64,000 bases of DNA, taken from NCBI GenBank assembly GCA_023079485.1, contig CM041085.1, forward strand, positions 28,753,121-28,817,120, in the 5' to 3' direction. This stretch comes from Archilochus colubris (lineage: Eukaryota > Chordata > Aves > Apodiformes > Trochilidae). The notes under the pieces are model-generated. The model had not been told where the DNA came from. It saw nothing but the letters and a program-made list of their open reading frames with translations, and did not search any database. Shown piece by piece: positions 10,676 through 24,222 of the stretch; the stretch's first letter is position 1; every line of letters begins with the position of its first letter. Both the position numbers and the translations under genes were made by a program.

Positions 10676-13600
10676 TTTCTAGCCACAGTCGTGTAGTTCT
10701 TGAATAATTTAACAAAGCTGAAACCCTCAGAGGAAACCTAAGGGTTACCTTGACCTGCTAAATTGTTTGAAAAACCGAAAAACCCAAATTATCTCATCCC
10801 CTTCAAATTTCCACATGGTAGTTAACTTGCTAAGAATGCTGCTCTTTGGTGACAAGCCCTTAAAGGCACAGTGACGAATTTCACCCACTATACTTGCTTT
10901 CCCCATAACAGCTTTGGGAAACCCGGTAGGAATGATCTGTCACTTTATATGGTCCTGCAGGCACCCTAAAGACTATCTCACATAATGGTCTAAGCTAAGG
11001 GTTGGGGGGAGGGGAGCTCCAATAAGTGAAAGATATGAAAGAAAAAAAAAATCTAGTAAGCTTCTCTGATGCAGTGCAAAAAGCACAAATGAATGGCCAC
11101 AGTCTTTTCGAAGAGAACACCTGCACTTTATCAGTACTTTAATACGGATAAGTTCAGATATAATGACTTGTAATCAGCAGACGTGACTTTAAATGAGGCA
11201 GAAGACACTTTTTTCCAGTATTGTACTATGTGGGCAGTAACAGCTGAAAAATCAAGCAACTGTAGCTCATGTACAGAAAGCAAATGGTCTGTTTATACTT
11301 GAAAAAAACAAACATCTAATATGTAGACTGTATTGGCTCACAACCTTTTCAAATGAAAACTACTGCAATGTAGGTATGATCTTCTAGAACTGCCAACAAG
11401 GCCATTATGAGATACAGAGCATAAAAAAAAATGCTATTCCTTTAAGTACTCTGTTAAACAGAATGTGACCCCAGTTCCTTGAAAATAAGCTTTCCAAAAC
11501 TATAGAAAAGCAAGAAAATTCCCTTGCTGGTAACTAAATCTGTTTTCCAAATCTTCCAAAATCCAATAGTAATATTTAACACACACACACAATCACAGAG
11601 CTCTGAAAAATGCTTTTAAAAAGTTCTAAGACAGCCTGTACTGCCTCATAGGAATTATTCATATCTTCCATCCTGATGAACTAACACTTGAAAGGAAAAA
11701 TAAGGTATATATGCATAAATATTTGACATACTGGCCCAATCCTCTTAAAACTTATGAAAATACAGAACATGTGAAAGGAGCCAAGCCAGACAAACACCCT
11801 CATGATTAGATGAGTGCTGCTTTCTATTTCCTTCCCTTTACCAGTAAATGAAATTGTCATTAGCTGAGTGTCAGTCCCAATATCATCAATTTAATAAAGC
11901 AAGATTGAAACAGGAGACTAAGCCAGTTAATGCAGTCCTCCAAATGCAATCCATATCAGAAAACTCTTTTCAAAGGCATGGTGCTGCTTCTAGTAGAGAA
12001 ACTAGTAACTAACAGATGGGACAACAACTCTTGAAGAAGAAAAAGCCAACATACTTGTTTCACCATACAGAGTGTTGAAAGCCTACATCTGATAAAGGTA
12101 TTGGTTAAAAAAAAATCATAACTATACAGAAATGTGTATCTCAATACTCTTTGGTAATGAATAATCAGCCAAAAAGAGTAATAGGTTAGGCAAATACAAC
12201 CTCGGGCACTTTAAGAGACCAACACTGAACTGTAACCACGCTCCTGGGTACTTCCCTTCCACTCCCACGATTTGAAATAAGTGCTATCACTGCTCTTAAC
12301 TTCAAGGTGGGAAACACCCCCAAAACACAATTTACTTGCTGATCACAATAATGCACTGTATGCAAGGAAAATCCTGCACACACTGCTTAACTCAGTTTCT
12401 CTGAAAACTGTTTTTAAGGAGATGGTGGGTAAAAGTGAGAATTCATGGCCACTGGAGGAAGTCGAGTCTTCTGGGAATGGAAAAATGGGATTGTTTTAAT
12501 AATAAGAGCAAATAATAAAAGCCAGACACCCAAATAATATCAGGAAAGCCAAGGAAGTTTCAGCTTAGTGATTCAAGAACCTACTGAATTTCTCATCTTC
12601 AGCCATGCAATCAAGAGATTTACAAACAGAGCTCTATGTCCATAGTACAATGGGACCGATTTCTGAAACAAGAAACCTGTAACAAAGCTGATTCATTCTA
12701 CCAGAATGAAAAATCCTTCATTAGGTTCCCCACAGTCTTCCATAAACATGGCTTTTATATGAAAATGTTAAAGCATAAAAATTTCCAATAATTGTTTTTA
12801 ACTGGATTTAACAGTTAGAGGTAACTGTTCTTGTACAAATATTGTCTATGTGTGTACATTCTCATTGTGAGTGAAACCATATGCAAGCACAGAAAGCCTA
12901 AGAATTTAATTTTCTCAGCAATATCTGCAGAGGATGGAGACAAACATGACCTCCTCCGCAAGCCCTGCCACACATCTATGAAATCAATAGCTTATGGTCT
13001 TCCCCTCCAGTTCCTAACCTGAAAATTCTTTTTCTAAGGGACTCCAGGGAGAGGGATAACAGCATGGTTTGTGAAAATATAGGAGAATAACACACCTTAG
13101 AGGCAGAATGGCTATGAGTAAATAACCTTTTCTTCCAACCATAAATGCCTCTCCATGTGAGCTCCAAATTGTACTTCTCACTAAATCCCCTTTACCTAAA
13201 GGAGAGTTCCAAAGAACATGGGAGAGCAAAGATCTGTCCTCCCAAAACCCCAGCAGCTATCAGCCAGGCTCCAACAGGGTGCAAAGCTTGGTAAATGCTT
13301 GAAAATTACCTGTAGGTATTATGTTGGGGGAAAAAAATAACAAACCCAAAAACTGGGAGAGAAAATCTGCTGGCAGTGCCCAGGCTGTGGTGGAGCATCT
13401 CTGGCTCATCCCATGCCTTCTACTTTCCTGACTCTCACAGTATCATTCAACTAGTGACACTCTCTTTTTTTTGAGAGTACCAAGCACTAAGAGTTCCTAG
13501 TCACAGATCCAGAAAGCTGTGTGTGTCCTTCTTACAGATTATTTTTTTCTTTTTGTCTTGATCACAAAACATGTGAGATGTAAAAGGAAGGCCCAAGCAC

Positions 13601-13850
13601 TTAGAGGAGAACATGATGTGAGGCTCAAATGGAGTTCTGACGTGGCCTTGGGGAAAACTTAGCTTGTGTCCTGGAAATTACCTTGTCTTGAAAAGTACTT
13701 AATTAAGGAGTCCATCACAAGGCCCTGATCTTTCCTTTCCTTTTGTCCAACACTGTATAGCAAGGAAGACAATCAGCAGCTTCTCTGCAAAAGTAACAGT
13801 GAGGGTAGGTGGATACTGGCTGCACAGGGTGAGTAATCCAGAATGTAAGG
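10676..13850. other. AT-rich stretch without recognisable gene
   Basis: No exon, RNA gene or named repeat is recognised. A short AC microsatellite is present at 11580-11590. A strong donor-like string AGG|GTGAGT (exon side ending at 13829) sits just outside the inverted repeat described next. No convincing acceptor pairs with it. Confidence 0.55.
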
Positions 13851-13939
13851 CTGATACTGCCATTTCACTGAAGGACCTACTCCTCAGAGAAGAGACTGCA
13901 TCGATCCTTCAGTGATCCCTGGATGGTGTGGTGACTCAG
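13851..13939 (+). repeat. Inverted repeat pair, left copy
   Basis: This 89-bp segment recurs as the reverse complement at 15189-15278. By hand alignment there are about seven substitutions, a 4-base indel (GCAG) and a 3-base indel, so roughly 91% identity, far above background for AT-rich non-coding DNA. Each copy contains an 11-bp perfect hairpin. Here TCACTGAAGGA (13865-13875) pairs with TCCTTCAGTGA (13905-13915) around a 29-base loop. I do not recognise the family. It could be a small repeat family, the ends of a non-autonomous DNA transposon, or a local inverted duplication. No obvious target-site duplication was identified. Confidence 0.85.
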
Positions 13940-15188
13940 CACATGAGAAAATCTCTATTTGTGAGTTCCAGGCAGAGAGGGAGAGCAAGTGCAATCCGAG
14001 AAAATTTAACAGAGGTCCACTTTTCAGCTCAAGCAAGTAATCCAGAATCCTGGGCAGAGCAACCTGAAACAGGGTCATGTTTGTTTTGTTCATCTAAGAT
14101 ACTGCTGAGGAAATTTTTCTGGCTTTCTGTACTTGCATATGGGTTCACTCAGCATTTCAGCCACCCACCAAGCTGAAAAATGTGGTTTCTTTGGCTCTAT
14201 ACATCCATTTAATATATATTCCCAATTTTTGATGATTTGTAATTCAAGACTTGCTCAAGAAGAGGTCACTCATCTTTGCACTCAATAACATTTGAGCTTT
14301 CTGCCACTGATTTGTCCAATCTTTATTTTTAACTTGTGTACTTTTCTGGCATTTGAACCATCCTGCAGCAAAAATAACAACAGCTTAATTGTCTCTTTTT
14401 GTTTACTTTCATCATGTTACCTTGCTTTGGAAGTGACGGAAGTAGGAGTGGACTTCACAGGTGTGTCTGAAACAACACATCAAGACAGGACTTCTAAACA
14501 TGCACATTTGGTCCCAGAATTCAAGAAGATGAACGTCAGTCCTAATACAGTCAAATATTCTTCCCTCACAAATATACCTGATAAGCCAACCACTCAAATA
14601 CTGATACTGGCACACACACACACACACACATATACTGTTACCCTTTGTCATCAGGGAACATGTTTCTGTGCAGACCTTAGGTGGGAATCAGCAGACTTCA
14701 GGTGCAGCACAGTTCCTGCACCCAAACTTGGTTCTGTTACCAAGCTGAGCCATGGCAACAATTGGGAATACTGGAACCTCAACACTTTGGTGCTGCTATT
14801 AAACAGAGCCCGTAACACAAGCCAAGAAGATGTGTGTGAAAACTTCAATCTTTATTGCACAGAGCCTATGTCCAGGAAGCCTCATACTGAAAAGCCAGCC
14901 TTTCAGTCTTGGGAGCCAGTTTGAAAGGTTAAGTTGCTCTGGCATTTGAGATAAAACAACTATCTTAACATTTGCCTTAGGAGAAGGACTGAGCAACTAC
15001 TAAATCTGGTTATGTTGACTAATTTACATTTGCCTTACCAGAGGAAGAATGTTAGTTGGGAATACCTGCACTAATCAACTAAGTGCAAATTAGAATTTAC
15101 TCTGACTGCCCAAATAACGGTATTTCCCAAAATTTGCATTCAGCATTATTTTTAAGGTAAGGTAAATATCTCAAAATATTTGGGGTAT
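13940..15188. other. Interval between the inverted repeat arms
   Basis: About 1.25 kb lies between the two inverted copies. It contains a CA microsatellite (14611-14630) and, on the plus strand, an open frame of about 210 codons ending at 14924. The frame's first ATG is at 14529, so only its second half follows a Met. The frame includes a His-Thr run encoded by the CA repeat and shows no transposase-type or other recognisable motif. I therefore do not call a gene. The coincidence of a long open frame inside inverted repeats is listed as a finding. Confidence 0.45.
14611..14630 (+). repeat. CA dinucleotide microsatellite
   Basis: Ten perfect CA units followed by a short TATA stretch. It is a typical polymorphic microsatellite. 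Confidence 0.9.
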
Positions 15189-15278
15189 CTCAGTCACACC
15201 CTCCAGAGATCACTGAAGGATCCATGCATTCTCTTCTCTGCCTGAGGAGCAGGTCCTTCAGTGAAATGCCAGTATCAG
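15189..15278 (-). repeat. Inverted repeat pair, right copy
   Basis: This is the reverse-complement partner of 13851-13939. TCACTGAAGGA (15210-15220) and TCCTTCAGTGA (15254-15264) form the same 11-bp perfect hairpin around a 33-base loop. The extra four bases are the GCAG indel. Homology fades outside 15189-15278: the outer side shows only a weak trace and the inner side diverges. Retention of both hairpin arms without change in both copies, while loop bases differ, may mean the stem is under constraint or that the copies are young. Confidence 0.85.
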
Positions 15279-17911
15279 TGTTATCGAAGTTTTGGAATGA
15301 CTGCTAATATTTCATTCTATCACAAAATACATTTTTCAGAGGGAAAACCCTTCAGACAAACTGAAGCCATAGACAACATCTTAAAATGAAAAAAATTGCA
15401 TAGGTTAATCAGTTCCACCAGTTGACATTGTATATACACCAGAGACATTGTATAGGAAGACATAAACAGTTAAAAAATATTATTTTAACTTCACTACCCC
15501 CATCCCAGTTATAGTTTTATCAAGAGACTGCAACAGCTTTATAATTTGATTTGTCAAATGAAATGGCAAAATAAATTTTCTTTCTTGTGTTGCATTTAAG
15601 AAAGCATCTTGCTGAATATGAAGACAATGAGTCCAACCTAATCCTGTTTTAAAGTGGTAACAAAACCATAAGACTACACAGCCAGACTTGTTGGGAGTAA
15701 TAATGAAAACAAACTCTTCAAAACAGGAATAAAATACAAGACTACTTAATACAGTAATGGTGTTAATTCAAATCCAACTGTGACAACTCAGAGCTATCAG
15801 GCAGATGCCTTCTTGCCTCCATAGCATTAGCATCTGGGTGTGTCTACAGATACACATTTAAAAAAATAATTTCTTAGTCCATTTCTTCAACAGAAACTAC
15901 TGTTCAAAGAACTTCATGAGTTGAAAGGTGTTTCAGGAAGGGAAGGATGATAATTCCAAAGGTGAAGGACGTTTTACATGAAATTTTGCTTTGGATCTCA
16001 CAAGCTACGTTTCAGTAGAAAATCATCTCTGTTCTACAGGTTGCATAATTTCACAAAAAGCATCTGACACCAACATTACAAATACAAAGCTATTTGACTC
16101 TCCATTACAGGAATTAACTCTATTTGGCCTGCCTGGATTTCGTTCTCTGTCCTTGCTGCACCTGTGTTTTAATGCAAATTCTGAGCTCAGTCAGAACACA
16201 AACAGTAGCAAATCTTAGGTTACTGGTAAAATAGCTTTATGTATACACACACATATATTGTAGTTCGCTTTAATGGACCTCAGTTAAGATGATACACATT
16301 CTTTCACATACAAGAGCTAAAAGTTGTGTTGTGTCTCAGTATCAACTGTGTAAATCCCTGTTACCTTACTGAAAAAACATCCCAACCTCCAAAGGCAAAA
16401 TCTCAAAACCACAAGTGAGCAAAATGAGATCCACAGAATTCTACAGTGGAGATAGCATCGTCTTCAGCAACGAGCTGTAGCCTGCAAAGTGTGCACGTCC
16501 CAGCACACAGTGCTCCACACTGCACCTCCACAGTATGAAAAATGAGGATGGCTGCACTAGATCTGCCACATTTTACAAAAACAAGTAAGTAAGACTGTGC
16601 TTTCCATACAGCATGTATGTGATATTTTACACACAAACCTGTGTAAAAGCAGATTTTGTTTACATAACGCAGGAAAAAGTGTATTTCCAGCTAATCAGGA
16701 AAGACTCCAAATAATAGAATCTAGTCAGCTTTCAGTCATAAAACCAGGAAAACTGATTTTCACCATTATCCACAGAAGCTGCTTTGTTTAAAATAATTTA
16801 TTTTTTTTTTTCAAAGTGAGATGCAACACATAAGTGTTATTAATCACTTAAAACCTGCATTACTTTTATCCTTTGGTATGTATTAATGCAGTGGAACACA
16901 GCTTTGCAAGACGTGATGATACTGCATTTTCCAAACTTCTTCTCCAGTTCTCAGTGTGTACATATGTGCACTTTCTTTCCCATCTTCTCCCTCCCCCCAG
17001 TTGTATTTGGACAGCTACAGTGTGTCAGTGAGTCACGTCTGAAGAAAATTTCTTTTTTTTCCTCCTCTGCTTTCACACAAGCATCTAGAAGAATAAAATG
17101 AGGAGGGAAGGTTCTGCTAATGATCCAGTTTGTGTCAAGTCATCAACATCTCAATTTTCCTTTCACACACTCCCCAACTGGTGCTCATTTAAGTGACCTG
17201 TACAAGACTGCAATTCATTCATACTTACTTTTCAGCACACTTTTTAGAAAATAAATTTTCATAAACAGAGATATATTACAAGTTAGATGCTTAACTACAA
17301 ACAAAAGTTGTTTGGTTTTTTTTCCCCAAAAAAAGCTGTTGGATGGCTCTGTTTGTCTTTGGAATTAATACTATAACCATGGTATCTGAGCTGTAAATAT
17401 ATGCAATTAACAAATGAAACCTTGCTGGCAGTAACTCTCTCCTGAATTTTTTAAGTACTCTTCCCAAAGTCCCAAAGAACAATGTTTCCCTAATAGTTTA
17501 ATATTCTGACAATCGCTGTGCCTGAAAACCTGCCCTATTCCACAATTTCTGTTGTACAGCAATAATTAAATCAGTTCTTCAGGGCTCAGTGGTACCGGTG
17601 TTTACCTTGACTTCTACATGCAGCTGCTACACACTTACTATGGAACCAGCCATGGCAATGCAGGTTGTTTGCTGGGCTGAGGGCTCAGGAGATTACTCCA
17701 ATCTGAACTTCAGTTCTGTCTATTCTAGGCAAAAGAACTAACATAAGTCAGTGTTTTGCTCTGCCTTGGATACTAGGGAGAGGGGAAAAAAAACCCCAAA
17801 AAGCCTATTTGTCCTTTATCAGACTGGTTTTGGAAGGGTTAATTCCTTAATCCAATAACTTAAAAAAAAACAATACAAAACCCAAACCCAACCAAACAAA
17901 ATGATTCTCAC

Positions 17912-17962
17912 CTTGGTATCTCCCACACAAAAGCCTCCAAAGAAATAAACTCAACAGTTGTG
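17912..17962 (-). other. Candidate 51-nt exon by splice signals (minus strand)
   Basis: On the minus strand a long pyrimidine tract ends in GATGCAG, an acceptor, immediately before 17962. The segment ends in ACCAAG followed by GTGAGA, a near-consensus donor, with its last exon base at 17912. The length is 51 nt (17 codons), and two of three frames are open. No protein similarity is recognised. Decoy splice pairs of this quality do occur by chance in vertebrate introns, so this is a low-confidence candidate only. Confidence 0.2.
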
Positions 17963-20894
17963 CTGCATCAGCAAACAGGCAAGAAAAGGAAAAGATAATG
18001 GGGAGACAGGCTTGTAAGAAATATATTGCAAGTAGAAAGCTAGCTCGTAAGTGGCATGTTAGCCTTGGGGACTTCTCCAGGCCCTGGAAAAACCAGAGCA
18101 ATTAACAGATAACCACGCTGAATATTTTGTTTGCTTGTTTGCGGTTTGGATTTTTTTTGTTGGGTTTTTTGGTGCTGTTTATTTTTTAATGCTCAAGAAC
18201 AGAGACTATTCATAATTTGCAGACTTCCTAAAAAGCCAAGGCAGCCAAATAATATAACATTGTTATTTGTACTTGTTAACAACAGCAGCAGCAATAACAG
18301 AATAACTGGAAAAGAAGAGACAGTAGGGAAAGGAATATGATGTTTCCTTTCTATGCCAGCATTTGGAAAATGGCCTATAGGGAAACACCACTGATTATTT
18401 TTCATAGAAAAAACAACAGAAACCGTGCTTAGTCCCCTACCACTGAGGATTAGCTGCTCAGAGAAAAGATTTTTCATTTTCACACATGCACACGCTTATA
18501 CACACGCTTGGTTTAGATAAATTTACACAAGCTGCTTTAACTAAACTGATGGGAAGCTTGGCTGCATCTGAAATACGTGTTTATTCTCATGGACAAAAGG
18601 GTGAGCACTGCAAGCATGTTCTTCAGAATTAGACAGCAGTTTTGGACTACAAACTGATCTGAGAAGAGCAACCATGCTTTTATTCAGTCGCTTATTATGA
18701 AGCAACCAATAGTGTGACCATGGGAATAAACTTGGATGCATGTGTCTGTGCAGGTGGAAGATTAAAGAGGACACATTTTGATTCTTTTCCCTTTTTAGAT
18801 TTTAGTAAACACAACTTAAACTTAGGCACTGGCAGAGCTTTTTAACTGTCTGATTTGTTTCCCTGGAAGCATAATTCACCTTCTCTCTCTTCTTTCCCTC
18901 CCCCACTTCCCCTCTTCCCTTCCTTCTTCGTTTGTTCCCTCTTTCCATAGTCAGATTTAACAATCAGAAGTTACAAAACAAATACATGTGAAAAACCCTC
19001 ATGACTATGGAAGCAGAGCTTAGGGGGAGATCATTCATCATGGCTCTGTTTTAGTGTTACAGTTTTCATTATCCACTATAGTTAATGTGTCAGCAATAAC
19101 ACATGTAAAAGAAAAAATAAATAAATTCCTGCTCAGTAAGTGCCTTTTGAATCATTTGCCAGATTTAAACCTAAATCAAAAAACTCCCAACAATGATGGC
19201 TAAAGAGTCCACATTTCACTCATCCTTCAGTGGCAGAAAAATTCAGTGGAAAAAATCCTTGGAAAGTTGAGCACAAGTCTGATGAATTCTTTGAGGAACT
19301 ACTAAACTGCATTTCTGAAGATATTTTTAGAGACTCAATACTTAATGTAAGTCACATATGCTCTGTATTAAATGTCACAAAACAAACTTTAATTTTTGAG
19401 ATAGCAAAATGTCGTAATATGCAAGAATGTAATCTTCTGTAGGAAACTTTTGCTATTATATGCATTCTGAACTTGTACAAGCCTTCCCCTTTTGACTATA
19501 TGTATATGATATATACATTTTGCTTAACTTTTAGAAATATTCTTGTTTGCATATGGTATTCCCAAGGAAGATTAATAGCTTCCTACAAAATACCTAACTC
19601 AACCGTCTTTTGCCACTCTGCAAGTAAGAACAGCTGTAATTCAGTACACAGTTTCTAAATCATCTTAAACCACGTAGCATTCTCACATTTAATATTTTCC
19701 ATTGAAAAAACCCAAACCAAACAAATGGAAAGACAAGAGAGTGTTTTCTGTCACTCCATATAACAAGCTGAAAATTTGTAAGTTGATGCAAAGTCTTATC
19801 AATTGAAAAGTAAGTACATGAGAATGGCTTTTCAGAGTAGTTCCTCTATATACTATTTTATCAATTACTAGTTCACAATTACATACATCCTAAAACATGG
19901 GCTCATATTAAATTCTTACAAAAGCTTTCTATAGATGAAGAAATTAAGATACCAAGAACTTAAGTGAAAGGTAACATTAGAGGTAAATTAAGTTGCTGCA
20001 CCTAGAACTCTCTGGATGACGAAGAGCATAAAACTTACATGCTTTACTCCACTGAAAAAGCATCCCCTGTCCAACCCCAAAGTAAAACTGTTCAGCTCTT
20101 CCTTTGACACAAGTTCCCTTCCTGAGTGAACTGGACAGCCTCTTTATCTACACACTGCCTGCAAACAGCATTTGCATTGCTACTGCCTGGCATGCTGTTG
20201 TGGGAACTCCTCTCCTGGAGCGTAGCAGCACGGAGTAACTGCACACAACATGCAGAAAGAAGAAAGAACCATATCTGCCTGTCATGGTGCATTTGCCATT
20301 ACAGTCATTCACCAGTAAATCAAACTCAGATGTGGGGGCAACCCCCTTTATTCTGTTTTAGTTTACTGTGGAACCTGTCATTACTATAGGTGGCCAGGAC
20401 TCTGGTTTTACATCTCATCTCAAGGACAGGACCAGCAAAAGGTATACTGTTCCATTATATGCTCCTGGGACATTTATTCACCACAGGTTTAGAGAGAAGG
20501 CTGTCACCTACTGAATCACAAATACCACTTGCTAGAGCAGTTTTGCTTCTGTGTGTCACATCTAATCAGCATAGCACAATTCTCACAGCTGCTAGGAAGG
20601 CTGATAACATTTTCTTTCAAGGAACTAAAATTTAATTTTATTCAGGCAAGATAGAAGCATTGCTGGAAAGAAAGGCTTTTACTGAGATTTGGAAGAGCAT
20701 TAACAAAATGTTACAGGACCATATGGCCTTTAGTATTCTGGCCAGGCTTGAGACCATTTAGGGGTAGTCTGAGATGTGGAGGCAATTTCACCACACCGGA
20801 AAGATCTCTCTTAGTGAGACTACAGAGCTGGGTGACACACACACTGGCATATCCACACTGCTCACCAGGCCACTATTTTATTTTAAGTATTATC

Positions 20895-20922
20895 CATATA
20901 TATATAGATATACATATATATT
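20895..20922 (+). repeat. AT-rich alternating repeat
   Basis: Imperfect TA/ATAT microsatellite interrupted by GA and CA steps. Confidence 0.8.
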
Positions 20923-23900
20923 GCTTTTTTTAAAATAGAATTTGCTATTCCAAACAACTTAGCATGAATGTTCTTTTAGTATTAGCGATAAATCTGCACG
21001 GCCTCCGTGCAGTGTGGAACACTGAATCCATGTGGCTAAAAAACTGGTTATGCAAGCAAGGCATATGCTTGAGGGGATGAAGAAAAATTGGCAAGATACA
21101 GCTTGCCAAGGCATGCCACACATTAGCTCTACTTTAAAACTGTTAGCAAATTTCAGCATTTGCAGTTCATTTTTCTCTGCAGATACACAGAATGGGATGC
21201 ATCTTCTTTCAGGAATCATGAGATGCTCTCCTCCATTTCTCCTCTGTTTTGATCATGGGGAAATCAGCAGCCACCTTTCTCAGACAGTGCTATCTCTGAG
21301 CTAAATAACACGATGTCCTTTATTATTTAAAGTTAGGTATTAAACAGAAGCAAACATCTTTTGTAAAGCAATTACTGCATATTTGTGCAACATACAGTAT
21401 TGTGCTTGAAAATGGCTTAAAAGTGAATGAACACATAAAAGAAAGACTGAACACCTAGGATACTGCCATGTTATTTTAAAGAATCGTTTTACCATAAATT
21501 GCTTCCTTTTTTTTCAACCTGTGTTCTGAATTGTTTCTAATTGTAATCCTGGGGATTGGGGAAGTAGAGGGTGTAACAAGACAGTACCAGAAATCTCATG
21601 AAATCAATATCACCTACAGTCTATCTTAAGTAAATCTCTTACAATGACCAACTAAACAAAATATGTTCTTTGTTTTTAACATGAAAGAAACTATAATGTT
21701 GGAAAAACATTAGTTTCTTATTTACAAGTAGTGTAGTAAGTAGACATTAGGCACAGACCAAATCTATTAATGTTGATCACAGAATGATCACAGTATACAG
21801 ACACGTACACAAGTTTAAGGCTTGTCTGGAAAAATAAGCTAGAGAAAACACAGCAAGGGAGAATAAGGGAGGGGTGAGGGAAGATGTGGGACTGTTTGGA
21901 AAATACATGAAAATACATAAGTAAAAGATGTAGCATAAGATCATATCACCGAATACCAATGTTTACATTTATTTTTTCTTAACACAATAATTTTTTCAGA
22001 CTCTTCTAAAAAAAATTCTAGATTTTCAATACATACCGAGAAAGTTAAATATAAAATAATGGGTTGTTAAAAATTATGCTTTATATATCCAGACTTTTTT
22101 TCCTCCTCCCCAAGGTTACAATTAGCTTTCTGCTAACCTCCACCAATGGAGTCAGCATAATTACTGATTAGTGTCATATTTAAGCTTCTGCTTTCAAAGT
22201 GACCATATATATTTAGAGAGTTGCACCTGGAACCTGCGAGCAAAACAGGAAAAACAAAACAAGCCCGCTAGTATTTTAAATTAAAACACTGTATTCAACC
22301 AAATTCCAGTCTCCCTAAGTTAATCTTGTGTGTTCTTTTAATTTTTTATTTTCTTTTATTTTAGAAGAGGTAAGTGAATTTCATTAACAGTAATGATGTA
22401 GATTTTAATTTACCTCCCACTCTTCCATTATCATTCTTTTGAATATTGACACAGCTGCCACTGTGAAGCAGAGGTTTTACCCCAAAGTTTCCAGCATCCC
22501 ACTTACACTCCAACTCTGTAAATTTATACTCCATACAGGAAAGTAAAGCACAGGGCATATCTTCCCTCTGACACCATTATTTCCCCCCCAATATTTCTTC
22601 ATGGGAGACAAAACTGACCCCATATAACATTTTTGGGGCTGCAAAGCTACTACCCTTGCTAAACACTCAGCAAACATGCAATTTACCCGGCAGCATTAGA
22701 CAGAGTTCAAGCTCTTGCTTGGCATGCATTTCGCATCCCAAGCCCAAGGCATTTCAATGCAAAGCAGGCTTCCTGAGAAGTAAACTAATGCTAATCAATA
22801 GATCTGACTCAGTGAAAGGCCTCAGACTGATAAAAGAAGGCATCAAACATGAAGACAGATCATTACCTCCTCTAGCAGCTGTCTATCATTTTCACCAAGG
22901 TGCAAAACTGTTTTTAAAACATCACTTTAACTCCATTTAAAATGCAACACCATTTCATAAGCAAGCTCAATGGGTTTAGTGTCACAGTTTGCTAGAATTG
23001 GTCAGATCCCATTTTGCAGTTGCCAGAAAACATTGTTATTAGACAACAACTAATAATAAATTAGACAAGACTTCCACAGCCTTTCAAGCCTTTACAGAGA
23101 TACATTTGGATATCACCTTTAAAGTCAGGTACTCTAAAGGTAAAAAAATCTAACCAACCAAAACCCCTCACCCAATACTTTAAAAAAGGCAAAGAGTTTC
23201 TTGCTCTATAAAAGGTTTGTCAAGACTGATCAAGTTTTCTCCCTTTGTTTTAAATAACAAGTGTTACCAGAGGCAGCAGTTAACCCTTGAGCCTAGATTC
23301 ATTCCTGATGGAAGTATTTACTTCTGTGAGCTTTCAGGAATGCAGATTGATTTAGCTTCCACTGTGAAAACCAGCCTATTAGTAGAATATTTAAGATTTA
23401 AAAAGTTTTATTAAGAAGTGAAAGGAGCTACATTAACATTTGGAAGGAAGGGAAAAAAGCTTGCATGAAATTCTACCTCTTTTACAAAAGATTTCTTTAA
23501 GTACCAAAATCATACTCGAAGTTGGAGGAGGATGATATCAAGTACAATTCATAGCTGGCTTTGAAAACTGTACCAACCAGTAAAAGTCTAACAATCACGC
23601 CAAATACTCGGATTTCCCACCTTCAGAAAGTCTTTAGGTAACCTTTTTTGTAGTAACTTAAGCTCCTGTTTGCAAGTTTGCAAGCACCTTCACAGAAACA
23701 GACAACCAAAACTGATGTTTTGCAGTATAAAAATGATGTGAAGTTCTCACAAGGGAAAAATTCATGTATATTTGCTTTAGATTGCAGTAAGCTTATTTCA
23801 ATGAATACTTCCCTCTAAAAAACCCTACACAAATCTCAAGATGTGTCATGATTTGTTTAGAATATGAGTACTGGAGGTCATGGATGTTGATGTATGTCCT

Positions 23901-24222
23901 TCATGAAATATAGGCTGTGTTCTTACAAATGCTCATTCACTGAGGATATTCTACATTCTTCCAAGGTCAGATATTTTTAACACCCCTAAGCACAAAGCTC
24001 TGTATGTTACAACATTACATTAGGTCACAAAAACACAACCAAAAGTTAAGATGTGAAAATCAAGGATGCTGATATCAACTGAGATTTGGCCTTCTTTCCC
24101 TGTCACCTCCCATTGGTTCATGTCCTAGGGCTGCTACCATTCCCATGTGAAGGCTCTGATCTTATTCTCATGGCAAACCTAAAGGCTTGACTCTGTTTTC
24201 CTCTAAATTTCTGTCTCTACAG

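Larger units (their letters stand above)
15279..24222. other. Long AT-rich stretch without recognisable gene
   Basis: No coding exon, RNA gene or named transposable element is recognised over about 9 kb. Low-complexity items are an A/C-rich tract at about 17860-17900, an oppositely oriented T/G-rich tract at about 18125-18190, and an alternating AT tract at 20895-20922. The segment 22140-22215 (GTCAGCATAATTACTGATTAGTG and its flank) has the look of a conserved regulatory element, but this cannot be tested here. Candidate splice-signal pairs are given separately. Confidence 0.55.

Noticed and set aside
22350..22376. TTTTAG then GTAAGT five bases later as a microexon
   Set aside because: A 5-nt exon would break frame and is below the usual microexon size; more likely a chance pair in T-rich DNA.
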